6,162 nucleotides of DNA from JBDSTZ01 sp039927975 (lineage in GTDB: Bacteria; Pseudomonadota; Gammaproteobacteria; Burkholderiales; Burkholderiaceae_D), in contig JBDSTZ010000021.1 of assembly GCA_039927975.1 (NCBI GenBank), positions 1 to 6,162 on the forward strand. Direction: 5' to 3'. Each line of letters opens with the position of its first letter. The stretch's first letter is position 1. Below, piece by piece: positions 5,270 through 6,162 of the stretch. The position numbers were made by a program, and so were the translations under genes. The notes under the pieces are model-generated. The model searched no databases. It was not told the origin of the DNA and saw nothing but the letters and a program-made list of their open reading frames with translations.

Positions 5270-6162
5270 ATGCACACCGCCCGCGAATTCAACTTCGACG
5301 GCCTGGTCGGGCCATCGCACAACTACGCCGGTCTGTCGTTCGGCAATGTCGCCTCGTACAGCAACGTCAAGAGCGCCTCCAACCCGCGCCAGGCCGCTCT
5401 GCAAGGGCTCGACAAGATGCGCGCCCTGGCCGCGCGCGGCTTCGCCCAGGCCGTGCTGCCGCCCCAGAGCCGGCCCGACTTCCGCATGCTGCGCCGGATC
5501 GGCTTCGGCGGCACCGACGCCGACGTCCTCGCGCGCGCCTGGCGCGAGGCGCCCGCCATCCTCGCCAGCGCATGGTCGGCCTCGCCCATGTGGACCGCCA
5601 ACGCCGCCACCGTCAGTCCCTCGGCCGACACGGCGGACGGCCGCGTGCACTTCACCCCGGCCAACCTGAACAACAAGCTGCATCGCGCCGGCGAATACCT
5701 CCAGGCGCGCCGCACCTTGCAACTGCTGTTTGCCGACGGGCGCCACTTCGCCGTGCACGACGCCCTGCCGCCGACGCCGGCCTTTGGCGACGAGGGCGCC
5801 GCCAACCACACCCGCCTGGCCGCGCGCCATGGCGATCCCGGTGTCGAACTGTTCGTCTACGGCCGCGCCGAATTCGACCCGTCCGCGCCGGCGCCGAAAA
5901 ACTATCCCGCGCGCCAGACCCTCGAAGCTTCGCAGGCGGTCGCCCGCCTGCATCGTCTCGATCCGCGCCGCACCGTGTTCGCCGCCCAGAACCCCGGTGT
6001 GATCGACCAGGGCGTGTTCCACAACGACGTCATCGCGGTCGGCAACGGCAACGTGCTGTTCTATCACGAGCAGGCCTTCCACGACGAGGCGGCGGTGCTG
6101 GGCAACCTGCGCGCGGCCATGGACGGCGTGGGCGCGGTGCTCAATCCCGTGCGCGTCGATAC
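5270..6162 (+). CDS. astB: N-succinylarginine dihydrolase (AstB), 3' end beyond window
   Basis: An open frame from ATG 5270 runs to the window edge: 297 codons plus two bases, about two thirds of the roughly 447 residues usual for AstB. It hydrolyses N2-succinylarginine to N2-succinylornithine, two NH3 and CO2, and belongs to the amidinotransferase-like pentein fold. It starts FNFDGLVGPSHNYAGLSFGN, with the substrate loop at residues 20-29, then SPMWTANAAT with N111, NNKLHR with H138/R139, GDEGAANH with catalytic E175, YPARQT with R215, and DQGVFHNDV with catalytic H251. The catalytic cysteine (position 365 in E. coli) lies outside the window and cannot be checked. GGGGA at 5259-5263, just after the astD stop, is the ribosome site. 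The next gene is expected to be astE, encoding the desuccinylase that completes the pathway. Confidence 0.95.
   Translation, partial: MHTAREFNFDGLVGPSHNYAGLSFGNVASYSNVKSASNPRQAALQGLDKMRALAARGFAQAVLPPQSRPDFRMLRRIGFGGTDADVLARAWREAPAILASAWSASPMWTANAATVSPSADTADGRVHFTPANLNNKLHRAGEYLQARRTLQLLFADGRHFAVHDALPPTPAFGDEGAANHTRLAARHGDPGVELFVYGRAEFDPSAPAPKNYPARQTLEASQAVARLHRLDPRRTVFAAQNPGVIDQGVFHNDVIAVGNGNVLFYHEQAFHDEAAVLGNLRAAMDGVGAVLNPVRVD

Noticed and set aside
3652..5322. 556-codon open frame on the minus strand opposite astD
   Set aside because: Same codon-bias shadow; it spans the aruG-astD-astB junctions and resembles no known protein.
5075..6082. 335-codon open frame on the minus strand opposite astB
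   Set aside because: It is a shadow of astB, whose plus-strand frame is open to the window edge with conserved catalytic residues.
1..6162. CRISPR arrays, insertion sequences, tRNA/rRNA genes, phage or defence genes
   Set aside because: No direct-repeat arrays, transposase motifs, or RNA gene signatures were seen, and coding content is a standard catabolic operon.

Overview
The window is chromosomal DNA from a GC-rich proteobacterium. Third codon positions are almost always G or C, and the non-coding strand carries long spurious open frames as a result. The gene order astC-aruF-aruG-astD-astB, with a split two-subunit arginine succinyltransferase, and the protein sequences suggest a betaproteobacterium of the Oxalobacteraceae type (Massilia, Duganella or Janthinobacterium-like). 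The genus is an inference; only the pathway is certain.

Layout. Positions 1-124 (minus strand) hold the first 41 codons of a divergently transcribed cysteine-rich protein that resembles the cytosolic four-helix-bundle copper-binding (Csp/DUF326) proteins. Positions 125-373 are the divergent intergenic region. It contains a perfect TATAAT -10 hexamer (310-315) with no good -35, a match to the Pseudomonas ArgR half-site pattern TGTCGC-N8-AA (273-288) just upstream, and a GC-rich hairpin at the predicted 5' end of the transcript (326-348). From 374 to the end, five plus-strand genes run in one direction: astC (374-1618), aruF (1704-2735), aruG (2748-3785), astD (3778-5256) and astB (5270 to beyond the window edge). 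The only sizeable gap in the operon is the 85 nt between astC and aruF, which holds a perfect 12-bp GC-only inverted repeat. The later genes are 12 nt apart, overlapping by 8 nt, and 13 nt apart.

Function. Together these genes encode four of the five steps of the arginine succinyltransferase (AST) pathway, which releases arginine nitrogen and carbon. AruF/AruG transfer succinyl from succinyl-CoA to arginine. AstB hydrolyses N2-succinylarginine to N2-succinylornithine, 2 NH3 and CO2. AstC transaminates succinylornithine with 2-oxoglutarate. AstD oxidises the resulting semialdehyde to N-succinylglutamate. The final enzyme, AstE (succinylglutamate desuccinylase), is not in the window and is expected downstream of astB.

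Nothing in the window looks like an undescribed system. The points worth a second look are regulatory (promoter with ArgR-like box, leader hairpin, intercistronic hairpin), the paralogous AruF/AruG pair in which AruF has lost the CoA-loop residues, and the copper-type protein next door.
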